Source: Anaerolineae bacterium
Lineage (GTDB): Bacteria > Chloroflexota > Anaerolineae > Aggregatilineales > Phototrophicaceae
Reading direction: 5' to 3'
DNA length: 64,000 bases
Assembly (NCBI GenBank): GCA_017303635.1
Contig: JAFLCG010000006.1
Location: 186,001-250,000 of the forward strand
In this document: positions 34,125 through 42,758 of the stretch, in pieces
Numbering within the stretch: the first letter of the stretch is position 1
How the letters are laid out: the number at the start of each line of letters is the position of its first letter
Notes under the pieces: generated by a model
Database searches by the model: none
Seen by the model: only the letters and a program-made list of their open reading frames with translations
What the model was told of the DNA's origin: nothing
Program-made: the position numbers and the translations under genes

Positions 34125-35660
34125 ATGCCCAAAAACAATGTCTTCATCAGTTATGCCCGTATCGACGAAGGTTTCGCCCGGCAGATCGCCAGCCTGCTCT
34201 CCAAAGAAGGATTGAGCGTCTGGATCGATGTCGAGGACATCCCGGCAGGCGAACGCTGGAGCAACGCGATTCAGCAGGGGTTGGATAAAGCCGAGGTGAT
34301 GCTGCTGATCGTCACGCCGGAGTCGATGGCCTCCAAAAACGTCGCTGACGAATGGATGTACTTCCGCGATAAAGATAAGCCGATCATCCCGATCATCCTG
34401 CGTCCGGCGGAAATGCACTACCGCCTGAGCAGCGTGCAATGGGTGGACTTTTCCGAGCCGACCACGCATTTCCTGGGCAACTATGCCAAACTGCGGGCCG
34501 AACTGGAACGAGTGGGTTCCGAGTTGGGCAGCGCGGTAGGTCAGTCCCCATTCACCATCAAATCAGTCCCGCCAGTCCCGCGCCCATCCCAGGAAGAAGA
34601 GCGCCGCCTGGATGCCGCTATGCCGCGTCAGGTGAGCGTCAACCAGCCGACGGAAATCTGGGTGCAGTTGTGCCTGCCGGGGTCGCGCGGTTTCCGGGAT
34701 AAGCTGCCACACTTCACCGAGCAGGGTGATGTCATCAGCCAGAGCGATGTACGCGAACATGAACTGAACGTGCTATATCCGCTCGACCCGGTGACGCAGC
34801 AGCCGGTACCGGTGTACGTGATGGTCGAAGTGCGAGGTGGGGATTTTGAGATTGCCGACCCTGACCAACAGGTGATGCTCACCCCAGGGAAAGACTCGCC
34901 GCTGCTGGTCTTTGGAGCGACGCCAAAAACGGCCCGGAGCCGCAGCGTCCTTCAGGTTCTGGTCACGGTGACGACCCCGGATGGACAAATGGTCACGGTC
35001 GGTTCCGGTTCGCTGGCGACCGAAGTGCTGCCCGTCGGGGTGGAACGCGCCGCACAGGTCATGTGGGGCTTCATCAGCCGTCGGCTGGGGAAAGTGGCTG
35101 AAGCGAGCAGGCCGGGTGCATCCTTCACTGGGGGAGCAGCGGCGGCCCTCCAAACTGAACAGGAAATCTCTCCTGATGAGGTCATCAATAAGCTGGAAGA
35201 TAAGCAAAAGCGCCAGGAAGCCAAACCAGTTCTGCCTCCGGCACCACCGCCCAAACCGATCACGCCGGCCCCTGCGCCAGCTATTCCAGCACCTGCGAGC
35301 TATGCGCCCCCTGCGCCTATTACACGCCCTGCGCCTGAGGCACCCGAACCTGACAATGATGAACTGACGGACATCGTCTCGGAACCGGAGTTTGTGCAAA
35401 AACCGCAGGCGCCAGCCCGCAGACGTGAGCCATCAGGGCTATTGGGTGACGAGCAACGGTCTAGCCTTGAGGAAGTCACCTCGAGCGCAGCGCCCAAGCG
35501 CGGGCTTTCCCGGCATGTGGTGCTGGTCGCTGCAGTGGTCGGCCTGCTGCTGGTCCTGCTGCTGGCGATGACTGTCACCAACACATTGGCACCGGGTGGA
35601 ACCGTGACCTCTACCCCGGCGCTGGTGGCGATGACGTCGACTCCACCGCCCACCCCGTGA
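34125..35660 (+). CDS. TIR-domain protein with C-terminal membrane anchor
   Basis: 511 residues. The N-terminal TIR (about 1-140) starts NNVFISYARIDEGFARQIAS, with WIDVEDIPAGERW and Glu76 in NVADEWMYF at the catalytic position of NAD-cleaving TIRs. The middle region (about 165-320) is beta-rich (QPTEIWVQLCLPGS, VYVMVEVRGGDFEI, LQVLVTVTTPDGQMV) and unrecognised; it looks like a ligand- or protein-binding domain. A Pro/Ala-rich linker leads to a single membrane helix (HVVLVAAVVGLLLVLLLAM, about 464-484). With TIR inside, the helix would be a tail anchor. It is transcribed divergently from the ars operon and is likely unrelated to it. Confidence 0.85.
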   Translation: MPKNNVFISYARIDEGFARQIASLLSKEGLSVWIDVEDIPAGERWSNAIQQGLDKAEVMLLIVTPESMASKNVADEWMYFRDKDKPIIPIILRPAEMHYRLSSVQWVDFSEPTTHFLGNYAKLRAELERVGSELGSAVGQSPFTIKSVPPVPRPSQEEERRLDAAMPRQVSVNQPTEIWVQLCLPGSRGFRDKLPHFTEQGDVISQSDVREHELNVLYPLDPVTQQPVPVYVMVEVRGGDFEIADPDQQVMLTPGKDSPLLVFGATPKTARSRSVLQVLVTVTTPDGQMVTVGSGSLATEVLPVGVERAAQVMWGFISRRLGKVAEASRPGASFTGGAAAALQTEQEISPDEVINKLEDKQKRQEAKPVLPPAPPPKPITPAPAPAIPAPASYAPPAPITRPAPEAPEPDNDELTDIVSEPEFVQKPQAPARRREPSGLLGDEQRSSLEEVTSSAAPKRGLSRHVVLVAAVVGLLLVLLLAMTVTNTLAPGGTVTSTPALVAMTSTPPPTP

Positions 35661-35855
35661 TCGACAGACCGATCTTTAACGGAGGGCGGGTGGACATCAT
35701 AAATGGTGTCCCTACTCTTGCAGGTCAATTCTATTGATCTTCGATGCACCTGTTACTTCACTGGAAATAACAGGTGCATTGGTTACAGCCAGCAAAACAT
35801 GAACGTTGAAACCCCTTCGGCAGTAGTATAGCTGCGACCTTTTCACCCAAGGACA

Positions 35856-36767
35856 ATGGCTATGTTTCGACTGCGCTGGATACCCTTCCGGTTTTTCCTC
35901 TTCGCTTGCCTGCTGGCGGGCATTGCCACCCGCGCTGCTGCCCAGGACAGTGCAGAACCGGCTGCCGGGGATACCCGGATCGATGCGGCTGGTATTGAGC
36001 AGGTCTATGTGCCAGCGGGGTGCTTCCAGATGGGCACCAGTGTGGAGCAGGGACGGGCAGCGCTGGGCCTCAACCCACCGGCCTGGGCACGCGGACGATT
36101 GGGCACCGAGCAGCCTGTCCATGAGGTATGCCTGAGCAAAGGCTACTGGATCGACCGCACCGAAGTGACCAACGCGGCCTATAACGCCTTCATCGAAGCG
36201 GGCGGCTACACCACCGAGAGCTACTGGTCAGCCGAGGGCTGGGAATGGCTGCAAGCCCAGAACCCCGAACAACTGCCCCCGAACTGCGCGGATGACTCGG
36301 TCGATGACCATCCACGGGTGTGCGTCACCTGGTACGAGGCCGAAGCCTATGCCCGCTGGCGCGGTGGTCGCCTGCCGACCGAAGCCGAATGGGAATTTGC
36401 GGCGCGTGGGCCGGAGTCCCGAGTCTTCCCCTGGGGAGATGCATGGGACGCGGCACTGGCTAACGTGGTCGATAGCACCGGCCTGACACCGGTGGGTGCG
36501 TACCCGGACGGCGCAAGCTGGGTGGGCGCGCTGGATATGGCCGGGAACGCGATGGAGTGGGTGCAAGACTGGCTGGACAACTACGATAGTGATGCCGCCT
36601 TGACCGACCCCACTGGCCCGGAACGCGGACGCATCAAAATCGAAAAAGGCGGCTGGTGGGGCAGTCATCCGTTCATGGCCCGGGCCGCGTACCGTCACTT
36701 TGAAGACCCGCCGACCTACCAGGATCATCACATCGGATTCCGCGTGGTGAGTGATGTGGCTGAATAA
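35856..36767 (+). CDS. formylglycine-generating-enzyme-like secreted protein
   Basis: 303 residues with an N-terminal signal sequence (FFLFACLLAGIATRAAAQ). The FGE-sulfatase fold is clear: PAGCFQMGTS, EVCLSKGYWIDRTEVTNAAY, VTWYEAEAYARWRGGRLPTEAEWEFAARG, FPWGD and DMAGNAMEWVQDW, with HHIGFRVV at the end. True formylglycine-generating enzymes bind copper with a Cys pair near the C-terminal core. The equivalent segment here (GGWWGSHPFMARAAYR) has no cysteine, so sulfatase activation is unlikely and another role, such as ligand binding, is favoured. No sulfatase gene is nearby. Confidence 0.88.
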   Translation: MAMFRLRWIPFRFFLFACLLAGIATRAAAQDSAEPAAGDTRIDAAGIEQVYVPAGCFQMGTSVEQGRAALGLNPPAWARGRLGTEQPVHEVCLSKGYWIDRTEVTNAAYNAFIEAGGYTTESYWSAEGWEWLQAQNPEQLPPNCADDSVDDHPRVCVTWYEAEAYARWRGGRLPTEAEWEFAARGPESRVFPWGDAWDAALANVVDSTGLTPVGAYPDGASWVGALDMAGNAMEWVQDWLDNYDSDAALTDPTGPERGRIKIEKGGWWGSHPFMARAAYRHFEDPPTYQDHHIGFRVVSDVAE

Positions 36768-36780
36768 GGCCTACTGTCAC

Positions 36781-37042
36781 CAATAGGCGAGGCGGGAAGC
36801 CGGGAGTACAGCGCCAAGTCATCGCATTTGTGACATTTGGAATGGCGGGAAGCCGGGCTACGGCCACTGAATGTCATCGTTGTCGGCGGGAATAAGCGAG
36901 AATGCCACCACCCGACAAGGTTGACGGTTGGCTGGTGGCTGGACGGGAAACTGCCGCTAGATGGAAGTTCACAGTGGGCAGTTCTCCGTTCACAATACGG
37001 AAGCAAAAGGCGGGGAACGGGGTGGCGTTGAAATTCAGGCAT
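36781..37042 (-). repeat. TTCCCGCC-type dispersed element, copy C (reverse strand)
   Basis: Read leftward it has GTGAACT, a GGTGGCATTCTC phrase, TTCCCGCCGACA and three TTCCCGCC words, in the same order as in copy A. It also contains a heptamer-like GGTTGGCTGGTGGCTGG stretch (36928-36944). The open frame from 37042 does not match copy A or B as protein. Confidence 0.55.
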
Positions 37043-37101
37043 GGGTCCAGTGTAGCACAGGCGGGCGCATCGAATTGGAACAAATGTTTCAATTTTGTTC
37101 C
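37040..37101 (-). promoter_or_regulatory. dispersed promoter block, copy C
   Basis: Leftward: the GGAACAAAATTG-AAACATTTGTTCC box (37101-37077), then 22 bases to the extended -10 TGC-TACACT (37054-37049), then six bases to ATG at 37042. The block overlaps nothing but lies 19 bases from the end of the hydrolase gene. Confidence 0.6.
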
Positions 37102-37119
37102 AAATTTGGGAGTGTCTTT

Positions 37120-38064
37120 TCAGAGGGTGCTGTCTGCTACGGGCAGGGAAAAGACAGTATCCGAAACAAAGTGGCGCAGGCGGGCGTTAAACCAATCGGC
37201 CTGATCCTTATTGGCATCGTGACCGGCACCGGGGATGATCTCCGCCGCAACCAGCGCCGGTAAGACGGACTGCGCCCGCGCAAACACACGGGCCGGGTCG
37301 TAATAGACTTCGTATTCACTTTCGAGCAGCAGGGTCGGTGCAGTAATCGCCCGCAGTTCAGAATCCCGCAGCAGACCGGGCGGACCGTAGCGCCGGTAAT
37401 GGCGCAGCAAGAGCGCCGAAAACTCGACCCGTTCGGGATCGAGCGGAAGTTCCGGCGCAATCCCCCCACGCACGAGCAGACGCGCCAGAGCCGGTCGCCC
37501 GGTCACCAGATGGTTCAGGTGATTGAGGAAGGTCGGCACACCCGGAATCCGGGTCAGCCTAAAGGGGAAACGCAGCGGGGCAAAACCGGCAGTATTGAGC
37601 AGAATGAGCGCCCGCACGCGTTCCGGGTAGCTGACCGCCAGCTTGACGGCGAACGGCCCACCCCCAGACGAACCCGCAACCACTGCCGATTCGATTCTCA
37701 ACGCCTCCAACACATCAGCGGCCCAATCCCCATAGCTGGTATCGTGATAGGGCAAGCGGGTGGGCGCGCTCCAGCCCGTAAAACCGACGACATCCGGCGC
37801 AACCACATAAAAATTATCGGATAAGGCTTCCAACTGCGGTCGCCAGACAACAGCACAGGTATTGATGCCGTGCAGAAGCAGCAGCACCGGGCGGTCCGGC
37901 AGGCCAGTGGTCAGGACGTGGGTGGGGCCGCAGCGCGTGTGGACGGTATGGGAGGCATAGGGTACAGTCATGCGCTTGATCGCCCGACAGTACCAGTCAT
38001 CGAGCGCAGCGCGACCGGCCTCTGTCCAACAGTGGTGGGTGGTGGTCATTGTCGTAACGATCAC
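37120..38064 (-). CDS. alpha/beta hydrolase
   Basis: 314 residues of the alpha/beta-hydrolase fold. The oxyanion motif is LLLLHGINTC, the nucleophile elbow is VAGSSGGGPF (Ser within GSSGG), the acid is likely in LLESEYEVYYDP, and the catalytic His is in IPGAGHDANKDQ. No signal peptide is seen, so it should be cytosolic. Possible activities are esterase, lactonase or C-C bond hydrolase; the substrate cannot be assigned. The start may be 38064 or the ATG at 38049. It is monocistronic between two repeat regions. Confidence 0.9.
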   Translation of the reverse strand: MIVTTMTTTHHCWTEAGRAALDDWYCRAIKRMTVPYASHTVHTRCGPTHVLTTGLPDRPVLLLLHGINTCAVVWRPQLEALSDNFYVVAPDVVGFTGWSAPTRLPYHDTSYGDWAADVLEALRIESAVVAGSSGGGPFAVKLAVSYPERVRALILLNTAGFAPLRFPFRLTRIPGVPTFLNHLNHLVTGRPALARLLVRGGIAPELPLDPERVEFSALLLRHYRRYGPPGLLRDSELRAITAPTLLLESEYEVYYDPARVFARAQSVLPALVAAEIIPGAGHDANKDQADWFNARLRHFVSDTVFSLPVADSTL

Positions 38065-38443
38065 ATCTCAACATCCAACGGATTTGGTTTCATCGTACTG
38101 TGGTCGATAAGCGTTGTCATCGGCGAGAAGACAGGAGGGACAGGTAGCCCTCATCCCCCGGCCCCTTCTCCCAATGGGAGAAGGGGGGCAGGCCTTCAAG
38201 GCCATCGCTCGATAGGATGCAAAGGGCGATTTAGGATTAGGGCGATACAGCGCATTACGCGCTTAGATCAACACGCAGTTACCTAAAGTAGGTCGCCGTA
38301 TGTTTTCGGACGCGCCGTTGCGCGTCCCTACAGCATTTCTTGCTTGTAGAAACACCCAATAAGGCATCCGCATTGTTTCGGTGACCTACTTAACAGACAG
38401 ATACGTCATCGCGCATCTTTACATCAAGGGGTAGAACCGAATC
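38065..38443. repeat. repeat-rich intergenic region with a possible MITE-like element
   Basis: No gene is seen. CCCCTTCTCCC-AAT-GGGAGAAGGGG forms a hairpin at 38162-38186. GTAGGTCGCCG (38288-38298) and CGGTGACCTAC (38379-38389) form near-perfect terminal inverted repeats enclosing about 80 bases. That interval includes a palindromic-family copy at 38308-38331. Confidence 0.5.
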
Positions 38444-39142
38444 ATGGGGGAACTGTATACGATGCCGCCGGGCTTCCTCGGCACCGGGGCCAGCCTGCTG
38501 GCAGACCTGACCCTGCTGGCTTACATCCTGCTGATCGTACCGGGGATGGTCGGCGGTTGGATCCTGGCGCGGATGGGCAAGCACCGCCCCGGTCACAAGT
38601 GGCTGATGATCGGCGTGACGGCAGTCAACTGGGTGCTTATTCTGCTGCTGATGGTGATGGCCTTCTTCTTCGATGTATCCAGCAATATCGGCAGCCAGCC
38701 AACCAATCCCCGCTACCTGATGCCCACACTGCATATGATCCTGGGGCTGCCCGCGCAACTGCTGGCAACCTACATCTGCTACCGCATGCTGAAAGAAGAT
38801 TATCAGGTGGCGCAGGCCGCCAAGCGGCGTGAGCGCAACACCTCCAAATACTGGTTCAAGCAGGCCAAGTGGACGATGCAGCTCACGCTGGCGCTATGGC
38901 TGATCGTCTCGGTCATGGGTGTGATTAACTATGTGGTGCGCTATAACGTGCTGCCGGGAAGCGCCGCGCGTAATGAGCCGGTCGTAGCCACAGAAGAACC
39001 CACCCTTGAACCCACACCCGAAGCGGCCGCAACTGAGGAACCCGTAGCGACTCCAGCAGCAACGGACGAGGCGGCTCCCCCTGCCGAAGAAGGCCCGGCG
39101 GTCACTGAAGAAGCAGCGGTCACGCCTGAAGCAACACCCTAA
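38444..39142 (+). CDS. four-helix membrane protein, DUF420-like, with acidic tail
   Basis: 232 residues with four membrane helices: about residues 15-45 (LLADLTLLAYILLIVPGMVG), 62-88, 95-120 (LMPTLHMILGLPAQLLATYI) and 140-166. Two His residues sit in or near helices (HRPGHKW; LHMILG). The spacing is like DUF420/YozB proteins, which are suspected heme or quinone-related membrane proteins without a proven role. The last 55 residues (from about 176) are Glu/Pro/Ala/Thr-rich and would be an extracytoplasmic disordered tail. It is monocistronic, followed by a terminator. Confidence 0.7.
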   Translation: MGELYTMPPGFLGTGASLLADLTLLAYILLIVPGMVGGWILARMGKHRPGHKWLMIGVTAVNWVLILLLMVMAFFFDVSSNIGSQPTNPRYLMPTLHMILGLPAQLLATYICYRMLKEDYQVAQAAKRRERNTSKYWFKQAKWTMQLTLALWLIVSVMGVINYVVRYNVLPGSAARNEPVVATEEPTLEPTPEAAATEEPVATPAATDEAAPPAEEGPAVTEEAAVTPEATP

Positions 39143-39165
39143 GTCATCCAGCACCGATGGAATTC

Positions 39166-39196
39166 AAAAGGCGATCCCGTGGGTCGCCTTTTTGAT
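39166..39196 (+). terminator. rho-independent terminator
   Basis: AAAAGGCGATCCC-GT-GGGTCGCCTTTTT, one bulged base, ending in a T-run, 24 bases after the stop of the membrane protein gene. Confidence 0.85.
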
Positions 39197-39327
39197 TCGA
39201 CAGGCACGACTCCAGATGAGCGCCAGATGAGTACTTTACCGATTTCTAAATCGTCTGCAACTTTTCGATGGCGTCTCCGGTCGATAGGCATGAAATGTGA
39301 AGCCACTGTTAAGGAGTAGCGGAAACA

Positions 39328-40494
39328 ATGTTAAAGGTTGTGATTGCACCCTCGGGTTTTAAGGAAAGCCTGGACGCAGAACACGCTGCCGAATGTATTG
39401 AGCACGGAATTCAGCGGGTACTACCTGATGCCTGTATCACCAAGGTTCCCATGATGGACGGCGGTGAAGGGTTTACCCGTTCACTGATTAACCTGACCGG
39501 CGGCAAACTGCACACCGTCGTTGTGAGCGGCCCGGTGGGCAAACCCGTCCGAGGTTACATCGGCATTCTGGGCGGCACCCGGAAAAAGACTGCCGTCATC
39601 GAAATGGCAGCCGCAGCCGGTCTGCGACTCGTCCCCCGTGACCAGCGCGACCCGCTGGCGACCAGCACCTACGGCGTGGGTGAACTCATCCAGTACGCGC
39701 TGTCCATGCGGGTGGAACGAATCCTGATCGGCTGTGGAGACAGCGGCACCAATGATGGCGGGGCCGGGATGGCCCAGGCGCTGGGGGCCAAGCTGCTGGA
39801 CCAGGATGGCAATCCCATTGGTCGCGGCGGCGCTGAACTCGCCCGCCTGGCAACCATCGACCTGAGCGCGATGGATTCCCGGTTGAACCGCGTCCAGATA
39901 GATGTGGCCTGCAACTGGTCGAACATTTTGTGCGGCCCGCGGGGTGTGGCCCGAGTCTTTGGCCCACAGAAGGGCGGCACCCCGGAGATGGTCGAGCAGA
40001 TGTCCGCGGCCCTGGATAACCTGGCCGCCGTGATTGAGCGAGATCTGGGTATGGATGTACGGGAAATGCCTGGCAGCGGGGCTTCCGGCGGGCTGGGCGC
40101 TGGACTGGTCGCCTTCCTGGGGGCAACCCTCCACCCCCGCTATGACATCGTGATGCGTTACCTTGATCTGGATTCGATCCTTAAAGAGGCTGACCTGGTC
40201 TTGACGGCTGAAGGGGCGCTCGATTTCCAGACACCGCATGGCAAAGTCCCGGCAGAAGTCGCCCGCCGCGCCAAACAGTACGGGCTGCCGGTCATCGCGC
40301 TGGCGGGGACGCTGGGCAAAGGGGCAGACGATAACTATCAACATGGCATTGATGCCTTTGCCAGCATCCTCCCCTGCCCAACCACGCTGGAGCACGCCAT
40401 TGAACATGCCGGGGATTACCTGACTGACGCTGCCGAACACGCCATGCGTAAAGTCCTGATCGGCTACCACCTGGCAACACGAAAAATCGCCTAG
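39328..40494 (+). CDS. glycerate 2-kinase (GarK/GlxK type)
   Basis: 388 residues of the class II glycerate kinase family. It starts LKVVIAPSGFKESLDAEHAA, the defining N-terminal motif, then VPMMDGGEGFTRSL, GCGDSGTNDGGAGMAQALGAKL, GPQKGGTPEMVE and GSGASGGLGAGLVAFLGA. LTAEGALDFQTPHGKVPAEVA is the ATP/substrate segment near the C-terminus. It converts D-glycerate to 2-phosphoglycerate with ATP. An AAGGAG site precedes the start. The SLC13 transporter gene follows after 72 bases, so uptake and phosphorylation of a carboxylate may be linked. Confidence 0.93.
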   Translation: MLKVVIAPSGFKESLDAEHAAECIEHGIQRVLPDACITKVPMMDGGEGFTRSLINLTGGKLHTVVVSGPVGKPVRGYIGILGGTRKKTAVIEMAAAAGLRLVPRDQRDPLATSTYGVGELIQYALSMRVERILIGCGDSGTNDGGAGMAQALGAKLLDQDGNPIGRGGAELARLATIDLSAMDSRLNRVQIDVACNWSNILCGPRGVARVFGPQKGGTPEMVEQMSAALDNLAAVIERDLGMDVREMPGSGASGGLGAGLVAFLGATLHPRYDIVMRYLDLDSILKEADLVLTAEGALDFQTPHGKVPAEVARRAKQYGLPVIALAGTLGKGADDNYQHGIDAFASILPCPTTLEHAIEHAGDYLTDAAEHAMRKVLIGYHLATRKIA

Positions 40495-40566
40495 TTCATT
40501 CTCTTTAACTTCTATCTTGGGCGGTTAAACCACCGCCTTACTGACCGACACCGGGAGTCTTCGATC

Positions 40567-42549
40567 ATGTCCGCAGCAAGTGTTTCCAGCAGTACCGGAT
40601 TCCACCTGGGAGCCTATGCCAAACCGGCACTGGCCGCCTTCATCAGCGCCCTCATCATCTTCGTCATTGGCGCTATTCCAGACCTGGGAATCCATGCAAA
40701 GGTAGCTTTCATCACATTTGGGCTGGCGATCGTCGGCTGGACGTTGACCGCGATCAACGACACCTATATCGCCCTGGCCGCTGCTATCGTCTTCTCGGCC
40801 ACCGGCATTGATGAACCTTCAGAGTTTTTTGAGACGCTCGGCGATCCGCTGATCTGGTTGATGTTCGCCTCTTTCATCATCGCAGCTGCGGTCAAAGTCT
40901 CCGGCCTCTCGGAACGGATGGCGCTCTTCGTCACGCGCCACGCCAGCAGCGTGCGCCAACTCTTCATCATGCTGACCATCGTCCTGATTGGTACGGCCTT
41001 CCTGGTGCCTTCCACCTCCGGGCGAGCGGCGCTCATGCTGCCGGTCTTCCTGGCGATTCGGGCAGTTATGCCCAATGACCGAGTCGCGAAGGCGCTTTCG
41101 CTGCTGTTTCCGGCGGTCATTCTGCTCTCGGCGATTGCTTCCCTGATCGGTGCAGGCGCGCACCTCATCACGGCGGATATTCTGCTGCGGACAGGCGGGG
41201 AATACCTGGGCTTTGGTCGATGGCTGCTGATGGGATTGCCCTTTGCAATTGCCTCCAGCTTTGCCGCCATGTTCGCTATTCTATTCATGTTTACCACCCG
41301 TCACGACCGTGCCGAGCGGCTGAACTTTGCCGGGGATGCGCTGGCCCCGCGCAAAGCCTGGTCGCGGTCAGAACTGATTGTGGCGGGCGTGACCAGTGCG
41401 CTGGTCATCCTGTGGGCGACCGAGACAGCGCACGGTGTGAACAGCACCCTGGTCGCCATCATCGGTGGGCTGATCCTCACCGCGCCGATGCTCAACGTGG
41501 TCTCGTTCAAGTCCGCGCTCAAAGAAGTCGATTGGGGCATGTTGATCTTCATGGCAGCCACACTCGAACTGGGTGAAGCCCTGATCGAGTCCGGCGGCGC
41601 GCAGTGGCTGGTCGATAATCTGTTCAGCGTTTTCCAGGGGGGCATTGCGGATTCACCCCTGCTCTCTGTGGCGATGGTGGCGACCTTCGGCCTGCTCTCT
41701 CACCTGGTCATCACATCGCGCAGTTCACGCGCCTCGGTCATCATCCCGCTGGTGATCTTCCTGGCGACCGCGTTAGGCTTCTCCCCGACCACATTCGCCT
41801 TCATGACCGCGGCGGCTACTGGCTTCTGCCTGACGCTGCCCGTGAGCGCCAAGCCGGTTGCAATGTTCGCCAAAGTGGACGGCCCGACCTACGCCCCGCG
41901 TGATCTTCTCCGGCTAAGCAGTGCGCTGCTGCCAATCCACCTGGTGCTGTTGGTGGTCTTCGCCTTCTTCATCTGGCCGTCACTGGGATTGGAGATTGCC
42001 CAGGCCAAGCCCACGGAAGCACCGGATGCCCCGATCTGGAATAGCCAGGTCACGACCAGCAGTGAACTCGTCCCGTTTGCCTCGATCATCAACCTGGGGC
42101 CAAATCCGTATCGAGAAGGGAAACAGGTCGATCCGAACCAGCCCATGACCGTGCCGCCTATTGGAACCTCTGAAAACGAAATCAGGCCACTGGACACCAG
42201 CCGGGATGCGGACGCGGAACGCCGGGAAAGCCTGCCGATCACGCAGTCAACTGAAACCAGCAGCGATCTGACAGATACGGATACCGACGACGAGGTCGAC
42301 AATGAGGTCGACAGCGCGACTGAGGTCGAAGCCAGCGACCAGGATGGAAATGAAGGCGAAGATGCGTCCACCAGCACTGGTGCTAGTGCAGGTGCAGCAC
42401 CACCTATCAGCGCGCCACCCGCTCAACAGCCGGTTCAACCACCCGTTCCGACAGCGGCCCCACCCCCAACGCAGCCACCGGCACCGCCACAAGAGGACAC
42501 GGATGAAGGTGATGAAGATGGCGACGAGGAAGGCGAAGCGGACGATTAG
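40567..42549 (+). CDS. SLC13/DASS-family anion transporter with disordered acidic tail
   Basis: 660 residues. The first about 475 are a polytopic transporter with roughly 11-12 helices. GTAFLVPSTSGRAALMLPVFL and HLVITSRSSRASVIIPLVIF are the paired Ser/Thr-rich substrate signatures of the DASS (Na+/dicarboxylate-sulfate) family. After the last helix a 180-residue tail is hydrophilic, with acidic (DTDTDDEVDNEVD), Pro-rich (PPAQQPVQPPVPTAAPPPTQ) and a final Asp/Glu-rich segment. The tail is not part of known DASS transporters. With the adjacent glycerate kinase it may import glycerate or a related anion; this is inferred. Confidence 0.88.
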   Translation: MSAASVSSSTGFHLGAYAKPALAAFISALIIFVIGAIPDLGIHAKVAFITFGLAIVGWTLTAINDTYIALAAAIVFSATGIDEPSEFFETLGDPLIWLMFASFIIAAAVKVSGLSERMALFVTRHASSVRQLFIMLTIVLIGTAFLVPSTSGRAALMLPVFLAIRAVMPNDRVAKALSLLFPAVILLSAIASLIGAGAHLITADILLRTGGEYLGFGRWLLMGLPFAIASSFAAMFAILFMFTTRHDRAERLNFAGDALAPRKAWSRSELIVAGVTSALVILWATETAHGVNSTLVAIIGGLILTAPMLNVVSFKSALKEVDWGMLIFMAATLELGEALIESGGAQWLVDNLFSVFQGGIADSPLLSVAMVATFGLLSHLVITSRSSRASVIIPLVIFLATALGFSPTTFAFMTAAATGFCLTLPVSAKPVAMFAKVDGPTYAPRDLLRLSSALLPIHLVLLVVFAFFIWPSLGLEIAQAKPTEAPDAPIWNSQVTTSSELVPFASIINLGPNPYREGKQVDPNQPMTVPPIGTSENEIRPLDTSRDADAERRESLPITQSTETSSDLTDTDTDDEVDNEVDSATEVEASDQDGNEGEDASTSTGASAGAAPPISAPPAQQPVQPPVPTAAPPPTQPPAPPQEDTDEGDEDGDEEGEADD

Positions 42550-42576
42550 CTCAGCATCGAATCGACTTCATCAGGA

Positions 42577-42610
42577 CAGAGGCGGGCTAGCTAGCCCGCC
42601 TCTGTTTTTT
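42577..42610 (+). terminator. rho-independent terminator after the SLC13 gene
   Basis: A perfect 28-base palindrome CAGAGGCGGGCTAG/CTAGCCCGCCTCTG followed by six T. Confidence 0.9.
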
Positions 42611-42758
42611 GCCAATCTACCCAAGCAGATGAGCAAAAGATGAATGCAGTAAATGCATGCAACTTTTCCAGCTTTTCTCAGTCGATTAGGGTATACGGCA
42701 AACAGTACTGAACCGTAAGTCAAGCGAATGCATTGTAAGTAGCCAAAGGAAACCAATC

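Noticed and set aside
36728..37042. Leftward open frame of 104 residues behind promoter block C
   Set aside because: It runs into the end of the FGE-like gene on the other strand and shows no protein-like conservation with the other element copies.
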